Made by a program: the position numbers and the translations under genes
Part shown: in pieces, positions 1-9,087 of the stretch
How the letters are laid out: each line of letters opens with the position of its first letter
Numbering within the stretch: position 1 is the stretch's first letter
Assembly: GCA_905236985.1 (NCBI GenBank)
Contig: CAJORF010000138.1
Span: 1 to 40,265, forward strand
Direction: 5' to 3'
Origin: an uncultured Bacteroidaceae bacterium
Lineage (GTDB): Bacteria > Bacteroidota > Bacteroidia > Bacteroidales > Bacteroidaceae
DNA length: 40,265 nt
Notes under the pieces: generated by a model
What the model was told of the DNA's origin: nothing
Database searches by the model: none
Seen by the model: only the letters and a program-made list of their open reading frames with translations

Positions 1-66
1 CGGTAGACGCGCTGGTCTCAAACACCAGTGGGGCAACCCGTGCCGGTTCGACCCCGGCTCTGGGTA
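1..66 (+). tRNA. tRNA-Leu (anticodon CAA), 5' end cut by window edge
   Basis: The anticodon arm is intact: stem 12-16 pairs with 24-28 around the 7-base loop 17-23, which places the anticodon CAA at 19-21 (reads UUG). A long variable arm (about 29-41) marks a class II tRNA, which fits leucine. The T arm has stem 42-46/54-58 with loop TTCGACC. The acceptor 3' strand is 59-65 with discriminator A66. The 5' acceptor strand and part of the D arm lie outside the window. CCA is not encoded. Confidence 0.93.
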
Positions 67-74
67 CAGGCAAG

Positions 75-110
75 GCGGAGGCTTCTTCTGAAGCTTCCGC
101 TTTCCGCTTT
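75..110 (+). terminator. Rho-independent terminator after tRNA-Leu
   Basis: An 11-bp stem (75-85 with 90-100, one G-U pair) closes a 4-base TTCT loop and is followed by TTTCCGCTTT. It sits just downstream of the tRNA and 30 bases before metY, so it separates the two transcripts or attenuates read-through. Confidence 0.75.
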
Positions 111-139
111 GTTGAAACCTCTTTCATCCCTCATAAACA

Positions 140-1423
140 ATGAAAAAGAACCTCGAAACTCTCTGTATCCACGGCGGGTGGAAACCCACCAAGGGTGAGC
201 CTCAGCAGCTGCCCATCTATCAGAGTACCACTTTCCGCTACGAGACCAGCGAGCAGATGGCTCGTCTCTTCGATCTCGAGGACTCAGGCTATTTCTATAC
301 GCGTCTGGCCAACCCTACCAACGACGCTGTTGCCGCCAAGATCAACGCTTTGGAAGGCGGCGTCGGCTGTATGCTGACGAGCTCCGGACAGGCCGCAAGC
401 TTCTACTCCGTCTTCAATATCTGCCAGGCAGGCGACCACTTCGTCACCTCCAACACCATCTATGGCGGAACCTACAACCTCTTCGGTGTCACGATGAAGA
501 AGCTGGGCATCGAATGTACATTCGTGGATCCTGACTGGGACGATGAACGCATCCACGCCGCCTTCCGTCCGAACACCAAGTGCTTCTTCGGCGAGACCAT
601 CTCTAATCCAGGCGGCAATGTGTTCGACATCGAGCGTTTCGCCCGCATCGCCCATGAGCACGGAGTACCCCTGATCATAGATAACACGTTCGCCACACCC
701 ATCAACTGCCGTCCCTTCGAATGGGGTGCAGACATCGTCACACATTCCACAACGAAATACATGGACGGTCACGCCACACAGGTCGGTGGAGCTATCGTAG
801 ATAGTGGCAACTTCGATTGGGAGAAGTATGCAGACAAGTTCCCTGGTCTCACTACACCCGATGAGAGCTACCACGGTCTCACCTATACCAAGGCTTTCGG
901 CAAGCAGGCTTACGTAACGAAACTCGTCAGCCAGCTCATGCGTGACTTAGGTTCCATTCCTTCACCGCAGAACTGTTTCCTGCTCAACTTAGGTCTGGAG
1001 ACGCTACACCTACGTATGCCTCGCCATTGTGAGAACGCACAGCGCGTAGCCGAGTGGCTCGAACAGAATCCTCGTGTGGCATGGATCAACTACTGCGGTC
1101 TGCCCTCCAACAAATACTATTCATTGGCACAGAAATACTTGCCCAATGGTTCCTGTGGCGTCATCGCCTTCGGACTGAAAGGCACACGCGAAGATGCCAT
1201 CCGCTTCATGGACAACCTCGATTTCGTCAGCATCGTGACTCACGTAGCCGATGCACGCACCTGTGTGCTGCATCCCGCCAGCCACACCCATCGTCAGCTC
1301 TCCGACGAGCAGCTCATGGAGGCCGGCGTGGCTCCAGACCTCATCCGCCTCAGCGTAGGTCTCGAGAATGTTGAGGACATCATCGCCGACCTGAAGCAGG
1401 CCATGGACACGTTGACGGATTAA
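140..1423 (+). CDS. metY: O-acetylhomoserine sulfhydrylase (aminocarboxypropyltransferase)
   Basis: A PLP enzyme of the Cys/Met-metabolism family. It joins O-acetylhomoserine with sulfide (or methanethiol) to make homocysteine (or methionine) in the cytoplasm. The 427 residues match the usual MetY length. The N-terminus (CIHGGW, then PIYQSTTFRY) and the SSGQAA motif at 81-86 are typical. The PLP lysine is K206 in STTKYMDGH, and the PLP-contacting aspartate is D181 in IIDNTFATP. The start is the first ATG after an A-rich stretch (aaacaATG). It runs in the same direction as the flavodiiron gene 47 bases downstream, and the two may share a transcript. No SAM riboswitch could be made out in the 30-base leader after the tRNA terminator. 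The MetY versus cystathionine-synthase assignment rests on overall resemblance and is fairly secure. Confidence 0.93.
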   Translation: MKKNLETLCIHGGWKPTKGEPQQLPIYQSTTFRYETSEQMARLFDLEDSGYFYTRLANPTNDAVAAKINALEGGVGCMLTSSGQAASFYSVFNICQAGDHFVTSNTIYGGTYNLFGVTMKKLGIECTFVDPDWDDERIHAAFRPNTKCFFGETISNPGGNVFDIERFARIAHEHGVPLIIDNTFATPINCRPFEWGADIVTHSTTKYMDGHATQVGGAIVDSGNFDWEKYADKFPGLTTPDESYHGLTYTKAFGKQAYVTKLVSQLMRDLGSIPSPQNCFLLNLGLETLHLRMPRHCENAQRVAEWLEQNPRVAWINYCGLPSNKYYSLAQKYLPNGSCGVIAFGLKGTREDAIRFMDNLDFVSIVTHVADARTCVLHPASHTHRQLSDEQLMEAGVAPDLIRLSVGLENVEDIIADLKQAMDTLTD

Positions 1424-1470
1424 CACGTGAACAGATTATCTTATTTTTCACTTTTCAGTCTTCACCTTAC

Positions 1471-2646
1471 ATGAACATCACTCCCGACATCAGATACATC
1501 GGCGTTGATGACGCTGAAATGCAGCTCTTTGAAAGCCAGTATCACACACCCGAAGGTATGTGCTACAACTCATACCTTATTCTCGACGAGAAGGTGGCCG
1601 TCATGGACACCAGCGACAGCCGCACGATGGAGCAGTGGAAGGCGAACCTCGCTGCTGCCCTCGGCGACCGTCAGCCTGACTACCTCATCGTCCACCATCT
1701 CGAACCCGACCATGCCAGCGGTATCGCTGAGATGTGCGCCAAGTATCCTCAGATGCAGGTAGTCTGCTCCGCTAAGGCCAAGCAGATGATGCCGCAGTAC
1801 TTTACCGTTCCTGAGGGCTCTCCCGAGAGCCAAGACCGCGTCATCACCGTGAAGGAAGGCGACACGCTCGCCCTGGGTCGCCACACGCTCCATTTTGTGA
1901 TGGCTCCTATGGTTCACTGGCCCGAGGTGATGGTGAGCTACGATGAGGCAGACCGCGTGCTTTTCTCTGCTGATGGATTCGGCAAATTCGGCGTTTATGC
2001 CGCTGATGCTGACGATTGGGCTTGCGAGGGTCGTCGCTACTATTTCAACATCTGCGGCAAATACGGCACCCCTGTCAGCACCTTGCTGAAGAAAGCCGCC
2101 GCTCTCGATATCCAGAAGATTCTGCCCCTGCACGGTCCTGTGCTCGAAGGAGAGAAAATGACTGAAGCCGTTCGCCTATATACCATCTGGAGTGCCTACG
2201 ATGTGGAGACGGAGGGTGTCTTCATCGCTCATGCCAGCATCCACGGCAACACCGCCGCCGCTGCTGAGCGTCTCATGGAGATCCTGAAGCAGAAAGGTTG
2301 TCCGAAGGTGACCGTCAGTGACCTCTGCCGCGATGACTTGGGCGAGGCCATCGAGGATGCTTTCCGTTATGGCAAGATGATCTGTATGGCTTCGAGCTAC
2401 GATGCCGGTGTCTTCCCACCCATGTATGATTTCCTGCATCACTTGGACATCAAGGCTTACCAGCGTCGCCGAGTAGGTCTCGTGGAAAACGGTTCCTGGG
2501 CTCCAAGTGCTGCCAAGACGATGCGTCCCATGCTCGAAGGCATGAAACAGGTGAAGATTGTCGAGCCTGTTGTCACCCTTCGCGGCTGCATGAAGGATGC
2601 TGATATCCCACAACTCGAAGCCCTTGCCGATGCTATCCTCGCTTGA
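1471..2646 (+). CDS. Flavodiiron protein (FprA family, class A)
   Basis: A metallo-beta-lactamase-like diiron domain is followed by a flavodoxin domain. The family reduces O2 to water and/or NO to N2O in anaerobes, taking electrons from rubredoxin. Diiron ligands are visible: H76-x-E78-x-D80-H81 (HLEPDH), H149 (MVHWPE), D168 (SADGF) and H221 (PLHGP). The flavodoxin part starts at about residue 250, with FMN-loop residues near HASIHGNT (254-261). At 391 aa it is the simple two-domain type with no fused rubredoxin. A separate rubredoxin gene (9662-9823, minus strand) lies in this window and could be its partner. It follows metY by 47 bases on the same strand. Its stop codon is inside a strong hairpin (2619-2668). 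O2 versus NO preference cannot be read from the sequence. Confidence 0.93.
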   Translation: MNITPDIRYIGVDDAEMQLFESQYHTPEGMCYNSYLILDEKVAVMDTSDSRTMEQWKANLAAALGDRQPDYLIVHHLEPDHASGIAEMCAKYPQMQVVCSAKAKQMMPQYFTVPEGSPESQDRVITVKEGDTLALGRHTLHFVMAPMVHWPEVMVSYDEADRVLFSADGFGKFGVYAADADDWACEGRRYYFNICGKYGTPVSTLLKKAAALDIQKILPLHGPVLEGEKMTEAVRLYTIWSAYDVETEGVFIAHASIHGNTAAAAERLMEILKQKGCPKVTVSDLCRDDLGEAIEDAFRYGKMICMASSYDAGVFPPMYDFLHHLDIKAYQRRRVGLVENGSWAPSAAKTMRPMLEGMKQVKIVEPVVTLRGCMKDADIPQLEALADAILA

Positions 2647-2668
2647 TAGGATAGTCTCGGCAAGGGCT
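2619..2668 (+). terminator. Long hairpin covering the stop codon of the flavodiiron gene
   Basis: Outer stem 2619-2630 pairs with 2657-2668 (12 bp, AGCCCTTGCCGA with its complement). After a 2x2 internal loop, the inner stem 2633-2639 pairs with 2648-2654 (7 bp). The loop is 2640-2647. The TGA stop is inside the loop. There is no T-run afterwards, so a classical terminator is only one option; it could also mark the 3' end of convergent transcripts or protect the mRNA. Confidence 0.6.
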
Positions 2669-2695
2669 CTCTGAGCGCTGTTCCGAAAGATCTTA

Positions 2696-3931
2696 TTACT
2701 TCGTAATAGTTACTTTACGGCTTTCATTGTTGCGTTTCACGATGTACGTACCCTTCGTGGGAGCACTGCAAGGGCGGCCTTGGAGATCATACCATTGGCT
2801 GTCTGTCGCAGTGGGAGCAGCGATGCCACTGATGCCATCGGGCTCCTTGAAAGCATCGAGGGCGGCAGTGGGTTTGCCATCGGGAGTGAAGGCTCCCATG
2901 CGGTAGGCTCCCCACCCTTGCGAATCGTAATAGGCAGGTTTCCATTGTCCATCGACCTGCGGCTCCCAATAGAACACGCCAGCACATTGAGGCACGTTGC
3001 TGAGACGAGTGATGAGGTCTGTCATGACCTGCGAGGCACGTGAGGCATCCCAGCTGCTAAAGCCTGTCTCGCAGATGATGACAGGCACTCCAAACAGCTG
3101 CGCGAGCTTCCTGACGCTCAGCTCGGCATTGAGGTTGCTCACATCACCAGCTGCCTGACTGTTCCACTTGTTGTAGTCGGGATAGAGCGAGAGGCCGATC
3201 ATGTCGAACCTGCCGCCAGCAGCCTTGAAGTCCTTGAAGAACCAACCGTCCCAGTCGCCAGCACTCGAAGCTCCGGCATAATGCACAATGACGCTGGCCG
3301 AAGGACATATTTCCTTGATGGCATCATAAGCCGCATTGCTCAGGGCGACGTAGTTCAAGTAGCGCGCATTGCCCGTCTTGGTCCAGTCAATCTTACCGAC
3401 GTCCCAGATCATACCGTTGTTGGTCTCGTTGCCCACCTGCACCCATCGCGGTGTGATGCCTTCTTCCTTCAGTGCATGTAGGATATCCTTTGTGTAGGCG
3501 GCGATAGCCAACTTGAGATGATCCAGCGAAAAGCCTTCCCAGTCCAAGGGCATCGTCTGTCTTCCGGGGTCAGCAAAGCAGTCGCTGTAGTGGAAGTCAA
3601 TCATCAAGTCCAGGCCCTGTGCCTGAGCACGCCTGGCCTTAGCCAGAAGATCAGCCTTATCACACCAGGCACCGTAGCCAAAGCGTTGCGGATTCACCCA
3701 CACGCGCAGACGGATGGCCGTCATACCGATTTCCTTCATCAGTGCAAAGAGTTCGGTCTCTGTGCCTTCAGCGTTATAGAACTTACGCCCATCGGCCTCC
3801 ATCTCTGTACACCAACTGATGTCGGCACCGCGAGCCATACGCGTCGATTGTGCCTGTACGGCAGTGGTCGCCTTGACGCAAAGAAGTACACAGCAGGCAA
3901 CCACCGCGAGAAGTGTTCGTGTATTCTTCAT
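2696..3931 (-). CDS. GH53 arabinogalactan endo-beta-1,4-galactanase, secreted
   Basis: A glycoside hydrolase family 53 enzyme that would cut beta-1,4-galactan side chains of pectin (type I arabinogalactan) outside the cell. The signal peptide covers residues 1-28 (hydrophobic LLAVVACCVLLCV, ending AQS). The family start ARGADISW is at 33-40, with RLRVWVNP at 74-81. The likely acid/base is E169 (QVGNETNNG) and the likely nucleophile is E288 (IICETGFS). After the catalytic domain a short tail (from about 380) carries WYDLQGRPC then KGTYIVK, similar to Bacteroidota sorting tails. The gene begins two bases after the stop of the unknown secreted protein (3934-4710), so the two are certainly co-transcribed. 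No SusC/SusD pair is nearby, so this is not an ordinary polysaccharide utilisation locus as far as the window shows. Confidence 0.92.
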   Translation of the reverse strand: MKNTRTLLAVVACCVLLCVKATTAVQAQSTRMARGADISWCTEMEADGRKFYNAEGTETELFALMKEIGMTAIRLRVWVNPQRFGYGAWCDKADLLAKARRAQAQGLDLMIDFHYSDCFADPGRQTMPLDWEGFSLDHLKLAIAAYTKDILHALKEEGITPRWVQVGNETNNGMIWDVGKIDWTKTGNARYLNYVALSNAAYDAIKEICPSASVIVHYAGASSAGDWDGWFFKDFKAAGGRFDMIGLSLYPDYNKWNSQAAGDVSNLNAELSVRKLAQLFGVPVIICETGFSSWDASRASQVMTDLITRLSNVPQCAGVFYWEPQVDGQWKPAYYDSQGWGAYRMGAFTPDGKPTAALDAFKEPDGISGIAAPTATDSQWYDLQGRPCSAPTKGTYIVKRNNESRKVTITK

Positions 3932-3933
3932 GG

Positions 3934-4710
3934 TTATTTCACTGCTGTTTTCTTTCCATCGATGACATAGATGCCCTTCTGATTCGTGTTGTTGACGCGG
4001 CGACCGGAAAGGTCATAGACAGCTGAAGTGCCCTTCTCGCCTACAGACGTGATAGAGCGGATCGCATCCGTGTTGGCAGCATGCTTCACGACGAGTGCAG
4101 AAGCGGCGGCGTTCTGCTGTTCCCAAGTGATGCCGCAGCGGGTGGGCAGGAAAGTCTTGTCAGGATCTGTGGGCAGAAGCACGCTCTCAAGCACTTCAAC
4201 ATCCTGCTTGGCAGGGATGCCATAGCGTTTGGCTTCACCAGTCAGGCTCTCATAGCTGCTGCTGAAGCTGATACAGTTGCCGTTAGCGTCGCTCAGACGT
4301 ACAGTCTGCAGCTCACTGTTCACTTCGAGAGCCTCTGCGCTCTTGGCATACAGGTACTGCATCTTAGGTGAGAAGATGAGATAAGGCACGCCAGCCTGAA
4401 TACCCTCGGCGGTGCAGTCAAGGAAGTAGAGGTTGAGGGCAGCACCTTCCTGCTGGATAGCCACGAGACGCTCTACGCGAACGTCCTTGGCAGCAGCCTG
4501 CAACTGTTCTGCGCTAAGTGTCATCGGCAGACAAATGGTATTGTAGCCGGCAAAGAGGATGCGGCTGATCTGAACGGGTTGATCAGCGACCTGCAGTTCG
4601 CTGACATTCAATTTCTCTAAGGAAGTGGAAAGGTGTTTCACACGCTTCTGAGCCATACCAGTAGCACTGATGGCTACCAGTGTCATGAGAGTAACAATAA
4701 GTTTTTTCAT
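3934..4710 (-). CDS. Secreted protein of unknown function with sorting tail
   Basis: 258 aa. The signal peptide is residues 1-20 (MKKLIVTLMTLVAISATGMA, with cleavage near AQ). The middle contains an 'AGYNTICLPMTLS ... AGVPYLIF' pattern. This resembles the domain just before the tail in the two other large secreted proteins here (near 10.9 kb and 15.2 kb, 'GYAT..AP ... AGTPVIL'). The C-terminus VYDLSGRRV then KGIYVIDGKK is a type IX-like sorting signal. It is essentially the pre-tail domain plus tail with no enzyme in front. It is directly upstream of GH53 (two-base gap), so it may help galactan binding or surface display; that is inference. No enzymatic motif is seen. Confidence 0.8.
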   Translation of the reverse strand: MKKLIVTLMTLVAISATGMAQKRVKHLSTSLEKLNVSELQVADQPVQISRILFAGYNTICLPMTLSAEQLQAAAKDVRVERLVAIQQEGAALNLYFLDCTAEGIQAGVPYLIFSPKMQYLYAKSAEALEVNSELQTVRLSDANGNCISFSSSYESLTGEAKRYGIPAKQDVEVLESVLLPTDPDKTFLPTRCGITWEQQNAAASALVVKHAANTDAIRSITSVGEKGTSAVYDLSGRRVNNTNQKGIYVIDGKKTAVK

Positions 4711-4759
4711 AGTTGTAAGTTTATAAGTGGGTTAATAAATAAATGCACTTTTCATTCTT

Positions 4760-5764
4760 TCATTTTTCATTCCTTATTAGCCATTCCGCAATCTGCACCG
4801 CATTGAGTGCGGCACCCTTCTTGATCTGGTCTCCACAGAGCCAGAAGGTGAGGCCGTTCTCGTTGGCCAGATCCTGACGGATGCGACCGACGAAGACATC
4901 ATCCTTGCCTGCGGTGAAGAGAGGCATCGGATATTGCTTGGTGGCGGGATCGTCGATGACGGTGATTCCCTGTGCGTTACGAAATGCTTCACGAGCCTCA
5001 TCGGGCGTGATGGGACGCTCCGTCTCAATCCAGACAGCCTCGGAGTGACTACGCAACGACGGCACGCGCACGCACATCGCCGAGCAGGCAGCATCAGTGT
5101 GCATGATCTTGCGCGTCTCGTTGAACATCTTCATTTCCTCCTTCGTGTAACCATTGTCGGTAAAGACATCGATCTGCGGAATCACGTTGTAAGCCAGCTG
5201 ATAGGCGAACTTATCGACTGTGACAGGCTTGCCGTCGAGCACCTCGCGATACTGCTGTTCGAGCTCTGCCATCGCCGCTGCTCCGGCACCGCTGGCCGCC
5301 TGATAGCTGGCTATGTGGATGCGCTTGATGTGGCTAAGCTTCTCGAGAGGCTGCAGGCAGACCACCATCATGATGGTCGTGCAGTTGGGATTGGCGATGA
5401 TGCCACGCGGACGCACAAGGGCATCTTCGGCATTGCACTCAGGCACCACGAGAGGCACGTCAGCATCCATACGGAAGGCAGAACTGTTGTCGATCATCAC
5501 GGCACCGTGCTTGGTGATGGTCTCTGCAAACTCCTTCGATGTGCCACCGCCTGCTGAGACGAAGGCATAATCCACACCTTTGAAGTCATCGTTGTGTTGC
5601 AGGAGCTTCACCTCATGCTCCTGACCACGAAACATATACTTGCGTCCAGCACTACGCTGGCTGCCGAAGAGCAACAACTCATCGATGGGGAACTGGCGCT
5701 CATCGAGAACGCGCAGGAATTCCTGACCTACGGCACCACTGGCGCCCACAATTGCTATTTTCAT
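4760..5764 (-). CDS. asd: Aspartate-semialdehyde dehydrogenase
   Basis: Converts aspartyl phosphate to aspartate semialdehyde with NADPH, the branch point to lysine/DAP, threonine and methionine. The 334 residues match the usual length. The Rossmann start is IVGASGAVG (4-12). The catalytic cysteine is C128 in NPNCTT and the catalytic histidine is H240 in [15 protein letters not shown] (153-161) is also diagnostic. It sits 43 bases after the HAD gene and 49 bases before the unknown secreted protein, all on the minus strand, so it may be in a pgi-HAD-asd-secreted protein-GH53 transcript. The start ATG at 5764 is the only one consistent with the Rossmann N-terminus. Confidence 0.95.
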   Translation of the reverse strand: MKIAIVGASGAVGQEFLRVLDERQFPIDELLLFGSQRSAGRKYMFRGQEHEVKLLQHNDDFKGVDYAFVSAGGGTSKEFAETITKHGAVMIDNSSAFRMDADVPLVVPECNAEDALVRPRGIIANPNCTTIMMVVCLQPLEKLSHIKRIHIASYQAASGAGAAAMAELEQQYREVLDGKPVTVDKFAYQLAYNVIPQIDVFTDNGYTKEEMKMFNETRKIMHTDAACSAMCVRVPSLRSHSEAVWIETERPITPDEAREAFRNAQGITVIDDPATKQYPMPLFTAGKDDVFVGRIRQDLANENGLTFWLCGDQIKKGAALNAVQIAEWLIRNEK

Positions 5765-5807
5765 CTCGATAATTTAAAGATTTAGCGTTATTTCGTTATT
5801 TCAACGA

Positions 5808-6563
5808 TCAGATTTGATTCTCTATGATCTCTGGCAGTCGCTCAATAAGCTCCCACATATCATTCAGCACAAGGGCGGCACCTTCGTCAGCCAGCAGCTT
5901 GGCATCGAGTGGACCAGTGTTGACGGCTATTGTCTTGATGCCTGCCGCCACGGCAGCTCGAACGCCGAGTGGAGCGTTCTCCACCACGATAGCTTCGTCA
6001 GCCGTCACTCCCGCTTTCTGCAGTCCCATCAGATAGGGTTCAGGGTTAGGCTTGCCATAGCGCACATCATCCCCCGTGACCATCAATTCCGGCGTGAAAT
6101 GCCCGGGGTAGTGCTTCTCTAAGCGTGTGAGCAGCGACTGCTGTGCCGACCCTGTCACAAGTACACGTATCAGGCCTGCTTCTCGTACCCTATTTAAGAC
6201 CTCCGCAACACCTGGTATCTCAGGAGCCTCTCCACCGTGCATCGCCTGGTATTCATTGAACACCACGGTCTTGCGCCGATACAGCTCCTCAGCCTCCTCT
6301 ACAGTGGCATCACGCCCCCAGTAGCGTTGCGTGAAGATGCTGATGGTGCCAATGCCCGTGCGTCCTTCGTTCTCAAAGGCATCCTCCTCACGCATCGGCA
6401 ACCCATACTTCGTCATCACCTTCGCCCACGCATACGCATGACCTGGCATACTGTCGAACAGCACACCATCCATGTCGAAGAGGAAAGCCTTAATGGAAGA
6501 CTTTCCCCGCTGCCCCTCCCTAAAGAGGGGAGTATGATGTTTTGCAGATGGAGAGCTATTCAT
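5808..6563 (-). CDS. HAD-superfamily phosphatase / beta-phosphoglucomutase-like, with repeat-derived N-terminus
   Basis: A subclass I HAD hydrolase with the catalytic motif FDMDGVLFDS (D30 nucleophile, D32 acid/base), the 'VTGSAQQS' motif II and 'VENAPLGVRAA' near the C-terminus. The substrate is probably a small sugar phosphate, but beta-phosphoglucomutase and phosphatase functions cannot be separated by eye. About 25 residues precede motif I, longer than the usual 3-8. This extension (HHTPLFREGQRGKSS) is encoded by a GC-rich palindromic repeat (6501-6536), one of the family found across the window. No downstream ATG precedes the catalytic motif, so the extension must be translated unless a non-ATG start is used. 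It lies between pgi and asd on the same strand. Confidence 0.85.
   Translation of the reverse strand: MNSSPSAKHHTPLFREGQRGKSSIKAFLFDMDGVLFDSMPGHAYAWAKVMTKYGLPMREEDAFENEGRTGIGTISIFTQRYWGRDATVEEAEELYRRKTVVFNEYQAMHGGEAPEIPGVAEVLNRVREAGLIRVLVTGSAQQSLLTRLEKHYPGHFTPELMVTGDDVRYGKPNPEPYLMGLQKAGVTADEAIVVENAPLGVRAAVAAGIKTIAVNTGPLDAKLLADEGAALVLNDMWELIERLPEIIENQI
6501..6536. repeat. GC-rich palindromic repeat, copy inside HAD gene N-terminus
   Basis: CCCCTC (6513-6518) and GAGGGG (6525-6530) form the core stem. The element is translated in frame as the N-terminal extension of the HAD protein. Confidence 0.65.
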
Positions 6564-6591
6564 TGTATTTTATTTCCTGAAGGGATTAACT

Positions 6592-6611
6592 CCCCTCCCC
6601 AACGGGAGGGG
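6592..6611. repeat. GC-rich palindromic repeat between pgi and HAD gene
   Basis: A perfect 8-bp stem CCCCTCCC (6592-6599) with GGGAGGGG (6604-6611) around CAAC, just downstream of the pgi stop. It could weaken read-through but has no T-run on the minus strand. Confidence 0.65.
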
Positions 6612-6618
6612 TTGGGAC

Positions 6619-7953
6619 TTATCCGAGTCTTGCCTTTATTGCTTCGGTCTCCTTCTCATATCCCGGCTTACCCAGCAAGGCGAACATATTCTTCTTGTAG
6701 GCTTCCACACCGGGCTGATTGAAGGCATTGACGCCGAGGAGCTGGCAGTGGATGCCGCAGGCACGCTCGAAGAAGTAGATGAGTTGGCCCAGATGGTAGG
6801 CATCGAGACGATCAATGGCAATGCGGATGTTGGGAACGCCGCCATCGACGTGAGCCAGCTGTGTTCCCAGTTCAGCCATCTTATTCACCTCATCCACACG
6901 CTTGCCGGCGAGGAAGTTCAGACCGTCGAGGTTCTCCTCATCGCTGGGGAAGAGCAGGTTATGCTCGGAGTTCTCCACACTGATGACCGTCTCGAAGATT
7001 GAGCGTTCACCCTCCTGAATCCACTGACCCATGGAGTGAAGGTCCGTGGTGAGATCCACGCTGGCAGGGAAGATACCCTTGCCGTCCTTACCCTCGCTCT
7101 CGCCGTAGAGCTGCTTCCACCATTCAGCGATGAAGTGCAGCTTCGGCTGATAGTTGGCCAAGATCTCAATCTTCTTGCCTGCGGTATAGAGGGCATAGCG
7201 TGTGGCCGCATACTGTGCAGCGGGATTCTCTTCGAGCGGCTGAGCTGCAGTCTTCTCCATGTCCTGAGCACCCTTCACGAGCTGTGCGATGTCGAAGCCA
7301 GCCACGGCGATGGGCAACAGGCCCACAGGGGTCAGCACGCTGAAGCGACCGCCTACGTTGTCAGGGATGATGAAGCTCTTGTAACCCTCTTTGTCAGCAC
7401 ACGTGCGGGCAGCACCGCGCTTGGCATCCGTGATGGCCACGATCACCTTGCGAGCCTCGTCCTTGCCGCGCTGCTCCTCGCACTGCTTCTTCAGCAGACG
7501 GAAAGCCAGAGCCGTCTCGGTCGTCGTGCCGCTCTTGGAGATATTGATCACGCCGAAGCGCTTGTTGCGCAGATAGGCTGTCAGCTCAAAGAGGTAGTCC
7601 TCACCGATATTGTTGCCAGCAAAAAGGATGGTGGGGTTCGAGCCATCGTTCACCAGCCACTGGAAGCTGTTCGACAGGGCTTCAATAACGGCCTTGGCAC
7701 CCAAATAGGAACCGCCGATACCAGCCACGACCACAGCATCACACTCCTTGCGCAACACGTCAGCCGTTGCCTTGATCTCATCGATAAACTCGGGGGTGAT
7801 GCTCGACGGCAAGTGCATCCAGCCTAAGAAATCGTTGCCGGGGCAAGTGCCTGCCTCTAATGCTTGTTGTGCCTCTGCCACACGCGGCGCCAGAGCTTGA
7901 ATGTCTGCGGTGCTCACCAGCGGAGCCACCTTTGTAATATCCAGCTTAATCAT
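6619..7953 (-). CDS. pgi: Glucose-6-phosphate isomerase
   Basis: Interconverts glucose 6-phosphate and fructose 6-phosphate in glycolysis. At 444 aa it is of the short bacterial type. Sugar-phosphate-binding motifs are present: [10 protein letters not shown] (78-87), SKSGTTTET (139-147) and VGGRFSVLT (200-208). The catalytic-region signature [15 protein letters not shown] is near 300. It is the first gene of a minus-strand run (HAD, asd, secreted protein, GH53) and diverges from metF. A perfect -7 box TACCTTTG (8005-8012, minus) lies about 50 bases upstream of the start. Confidence 0.95.
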   Translation of the reverse strand: MIKLDITKVAPLVSTADIQALAPRVAEAQQALEAGTCPGNDFLGWMHLPSSITPEFIDEIKATADVLRKECDAVVVAGIGGSYLGAKAVIEALSNSFQWLVNDGSNPTILFAGNNIGEDYLFELTAYLRNKRFGVINISKSGTTTETALAFRLLKKQCEEQRGKDEARKVIVAITDAKRGAARTCADKEGYKSFIIPDNVGGRFSVLTPVGLLPIAVAGFDIAQLVKGAQDMEKTAAQPLEENPAAQYAATRYALYTAGKKIEILANYQPKLHFIAEWWKQLYGESEGKDGKGIFPASVDLTTDLHSMGQWIQEGERSIFETVISVENSEHNLLFPSDEENLDGLNFLAGKRVDEVNKMAELGTQLAHVDGGVPNIRIAIDRLDAYHLGQLIYFFERACGIHCQLLGVNAFNQPGVEAYKKNMFALLGKPGYEKETEAIKARLG

Positions 7954-8004
7954 TGTATGAATTATTTAAGTGTTTCTTGCTTTTATGTCTGACTATTATT
8001 TCGG

Positions 8005-8012
8005 CAAAGGTA
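8005..8012 (-). promoter_or_regulatory. Bacteroidota -7 box for pgi
   Basis: TACCTTTG on the minus strand fits TAnnTTTG. A matching TTTG at the expected -33 distance was not found, so only the -7 element is claimed. Confidence 0.55.
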
Positions 8013-8086
8013 GGCATTTTCCATCAATTGTCCATCGTTTTTGCGAAAAAAGTGATAGAAAGAACGAATTTTTGAATAATTATGTC

Positions 8087-8094
8087 TATTTTTG
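8087..8094 (+). promoter_or_regulatory. Bacteroidota -7 box for metF
   Basis: TATTTTTG, followed by CACC, fits TAnnTTTG. It ends 18 bases before the chosen metF ATG, so the leader would be very short. The -33 element is not clear (a TTTTTG at 8069-8074 is too close). Confidence 0.55.
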
Positions 8095-8112
8095 CACCAA
8101 ATTATAAAAGGT

Positions 8113-9075
8113 ATGTCATTAGGCCAACTCTATTCCGCTGCTCCGCCGGCTTCCGTCGGCTTCAGCTTCGAAGTCCTGCCACCGCTGAAGGGCACGGGCA
8201 CAGCCTCCCTCTTCCAGACCATCGAGGCACTGGCTCCCTTCCGTCCGCGCCACATCAACATCACCACGCACCGTGCCGAATACGTCTATCGCGAGGTGGA
8301 AGGAGGCTTGGTGCAGCGGGAGCGTGTGCGTCGCCGTCCAGGCACCATCGCCATCGCCGCCGCCATTCAGCAACGATGGGGCATCCCCGTGATTCCCCAC
8401 CTCGTCTGTTCGGGTTCCACGAAGCAGGACATCGAGTACGCCCTGCTTGACCTGCAGTTCCTCGGCATCTCGGATATCTTCCTGTTGCGTGGCGACAAGG
8501 CCAAGGAGGAGTCGATGTACCAACCCACGCCAGGCGGCTACACCCACGCGCTGGAGCTCATCGACCAGGTGAACCGCTTCAACGACGGCTTCTTTGCCGA
8601 CGGCACACCCATGAAGGTCAAGGGCGAACCCTTCGACTTCGGCGTAGCTGCCTACCCAGAGAAACACGAGGAGGCACCCAACATCGAGAGTGACATCAAC
8701 GTGCTCTTGGAAAAACAACGTCGTGGGGCTAAGTTAGCCATCACTCAGCTCTTCTACGACAACGAAAAGTTCTATCATTTCCTTGCGATGGCACGCACTG
8801 CTGGCGTCACCATCCCTATCATCCCAGGTCTGAAACCGCTGACGAAACTCACCCAGCTCACCACTGTTCCCAAGACCTTCCGCTGCGACCTCCCGCTGCC
8901 GCTATCTGAACAATTGCGGCGTTGTCAGAGTGACGACGAGGTGAAGCAGGTGGGCATCGAATGGTGCGTCCGACAATGCCGCGACCTCATCGACCACGGT
9001 ATCACCTCTCTCCACTTCTACACGCTCAGTGCCGTGGACAGCATCTGTCAGATTGCCAAGGAGATATACGGATAA
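8113..9075 (+). CDS. metF: 5,10-methylenetetrahydrofolate reductase
   Basis: Reduces methylene-THF to methyl-THF with FAD, giving the methyl donor for methionine synthesis. With the start at ATG 8113 the protein is 320 aa (MSLGQLYS...). An upstream in-frame TTG at 8092 would overlap the -7 box and was rejected. Family marks are GFSFEVLPP with catalytic E20, NITTHRAE, the FLLRGDK motif at about 130, and TQLFYDNEKFY. It is divergent from pgi and convergent with recX (12-base gap). With metY and asd in the same 9 kb, three methionine-pathway enzymes lie close together but not in one operon. Confidence 0.94.
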   Translation: MSLGQLYSAAPPASVGFSFEVLPPLKGTGTASLFQTIEALAPFRPRHINITTHRAEYVYREVEGGLVQRERVRRRPGTIAIAAAIQQRWGIPVIPHLVCSGSTKQDIEYALLDLQFLGISDIFLLRGDKAKEESMYQPTPGGYTHALELIDQVNRFNDGFFADGTPMKVKGEPFDFGVAAYPEKHEEAPNIESDINVLLEKQRRGAKLAITQLFYDNEKFYHFLAMARTAGVTIPIIPGLKPLTKLTQLTTVPKTFRCDLPLPLSEQLRRCQSDDEVKQVGIEWCVRQCRDLIDHGITSLHFYTLSAVDSICQIAKEIYG

Positions 9076-9087
9076 TCAACATTCGCC

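Noticed and set aside
67-139. Possible SAM riboswitch ahead of metY
   Set aside because: The space is almost filled by the tRNA terminator hairpin; no multi-helix junction fits.
8092-8112. Upstream TTG start that would lengthen MetF by 7 residues
   Set aside because: It overlaps the -7 promoter box and adds residues not expected for MetF; ATG 8113 is better.
140-9075. A methionine operon made of metY, asd and metF
   Set aside because: They lie on different strands and in different transcripts; closeness alone does not make an operon.
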